DNA of 64,000 nt from Anaeromicropila herbilytica. GTDB taxonomy: Bacteria > Bacillota > Clostridia > Lachnospirales > Lachnospiraceae. A program made the translations under genes and the position numbers. Location: the NCBI RefSeq assembly GCF_016591975.1, contig NZ_AP024169.1, positions 1,722,001-1,786,000 on the forward strand, written 5' to 3'. Every line of letters starts with the position of its first letter. Positions within the stretch are counted from its first letter, which is position 1. Positions 63,153-64,000 of the stretch are shown one piece after another. Under the pieces are notes generated by a model, which was not told where the DNA came from, ran no database searches, and was given only the letters and a program-made list of their open reading frames with translations.

Positions 63153-64000
63153 ATGGAACAATGGCAATTTGATATAACAGATGGAGATTTTAATCCAACT
63201 ATATTTTTTGCGAGCAAACAAAGAATGTTAAAGGAAAGTAATTATCATGATCATGATTTTACAGAACTTACTTATATATTGTCAGGAAAAGGTAAGTATT
63301 TAGTAGATGGAGACACAGTAGATGTAGAAGCTGGTGACATCATTATGTGTAATCCAGGTGTGAAACACAAGAACATCTTAGTGAATCCAAAGGAACCAAC
63401 TGTTGAATTCTTCGCAGGATTCACTGATTTTAAATTTAAAAATATGCCTCCGAATTCTATTATGCTAAACGATGGTGGATGTGTTTTACATACATCTTCA
63501 GTTGCGAAACAAGAAATATCAAGGCATTGTTATGAAATGATTGCAGAAAATGATGCAGGACAAGTTGGTAAATACTTCATGTTAAAAGCTCACTTGATGC
63601 AAATTTTATTAACTATTTTACGTGAAATAATTGAAGTAGAAGAAGATGATCAGAAGAGTTATAATTTTGAGTCCTATAATAAAAGTTATGCAGTTAAGCG
63701 AATAATTAATTATTTGAATGAGAATTACGCGAATAAGATATCTCTTGATAAGATAGCACATAATATGTATCTTAGTCCAGTGTACATTTCAAAGATTTTT
63801 AAAGAAGAAACGGGTGAATCACCTATTAATTATTTGATTAAAATAAGGCTCGAAAAGGCCAAGGATATATTAGCTAATTCAGAAAGTGGTAGCGTTAAGA
63901 GTATAGCCAATAGTGTGGGATATGAAGATGTATATCATTTTAGTAAGTTATTTAAAAAGTACTACGGAATATCACCATTGTATTATAAGAAGACAGCGGG
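63153..64000 (+). CDS. AraC-family regulator with cupin sensor (cut by window end)
   Basis: At least 282 residues are visible and the stop lies beyond 64000. The ATG at 63153 follows GAGGTG. The N-terminal cupin domain (HDHDFTELTYILSGKGKYLVDG, EAGDIIMCNPGVKHKN) would bind a small ligand such as a sugar. The C-terminal double HTH is almost complete: ISLDKIAHNMYLSPVYISKIFKEETGESPINYL and SIANSVGYEDVYHFSKLFKKYYGISPLYYKK. A TATAAT at about 63096 could be its -10. It is divergent from the ABC exporter across 270 bp, but could equally control genes to the right of the window. Confidence 0.9.
   Translation, partial: MEQWQFDITDGDFNPTIFFASKQRMLKESNYHDHDFTELTYILSGKGKYLVDGDTVDVEAGDIIMCNPGVKHKNILVNPKEPTVEFFAGFTDFKFKNMPPNSIMLNDGGCVLHTSSVAKQEISRHCYEMIAENDAGQVGKYFMLKAHLMQILLTILREIIEVEEDDQKSYNFESYNKSYAVKRIINYLNENYANKISLDKIAHNMYLSPVYISKIFKEETGESPINYLIKIRLEKAKDILANSESGSVKSIANSVGYEDVYHFSKLFKKYYGISPLYYKKTA

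Noticed and set aside
1..64000. CRISPR arrays, tRNA or rRNA genes
   Set aside because: No regularly spaced short direct repeats and no tRNA or rRNA signatures were noticed on either strand; the repeats found are dispersed palindromes.

Overview
The window looks like chromosomal DNA of a spore-forming, plant-polysaccharide-degrading member of the Lachnospiraceae (Firmicutes), close to Lachnoclostridium (Clostridium) phytofermentans. This is inferred from the strongly AT-rich sequence, Gram-positive ribosome binding sites, glycine and TPP riboswitches, a spore-type peptidoglycan protein, alpha-xylosidase and alpha-galactosidase genes, and lipoproteins with no outer-membrane genes. I saw no rRNA, tRNA or CRISPR array.

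Left end (1-4200): a gene for a 423-residue SpoIID-like, peptidoglycan-binding protein is cut in two by a 2,738-bp element. The element carries a large serine recombinase, two unknown 49-codon genes and a long inverted repeat. Joining the two ends at the shared 5-bp core restores the reading frame exactly. The discarded ends would form a near-perfect palindromic attP. A sigma-K-like promoter lies upstream of the gene. This has the layout of a sporulation intervening element (sigK-skin type) and is the main discovery candidate.

4563-9240: carAB with a sigma-A promoter and a terminator. 9342-19382: an apparent exopolysaccharide locus. It encodes a nucleotide-sugar dehydrogenase, a membrane protein with four tandem NodB-like domains of which only the last looks catalytic, a PilZ-glycosyltransferase fusion (probable c-di-GMP-controlled synthase), a second deacetylase-like protein and a GH18-like lipoprotein. 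19900-22900: a small membrane protein, a PadR regulator with a palindromic operator over its own -10 box, its membrane partner, and a glycine-riboswitch-controlled PF03458 (TRIC/glycine transporter) gene. An intact ISL3-family insertion sequence (22961-24408) sits inside the terminator hairpin of that gene.

24500-37250: thiT under a TPP riboswitch, a secreted protein, an ABM monooxygenase, glycerol dehydrogenase with a Gln/Tyr-rich insertion, two GH31 enzymes, a four-BIG2-domain surface protein and a GH36 alpha-galactosidase with a cre-like site. 37700-43630: a LysR regulator divergent from two aspartoacylase-like paralogues with altered zinc ligands, an XRE regulator, a 46-codon gene and a PrsA/SurA-like lipoprotein. 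43779-47552: purL.

48215-55732: a five-gene peptide-type ABC importer operon in which the OppC-type permease carries a complete seven-repeat RCC1 propeller and the OppF-type ATPase carries a coiled-coil insertion, followed by a small membrane protein. The right end holds oligoendopeptidase F, an HTH regulator fused to a cysteine-ladder beta-solenoid, a heterodimeric ABC exporter and a divergent AraC regulator cut by the window end.

Four copies and one end fragment of a palindromic, about 291-bp, non-coding MITE-like element are dispersed between operons. Two copies are flanked by 7-bp near-duplicate target sites and one by an exact 7-bp duplication.
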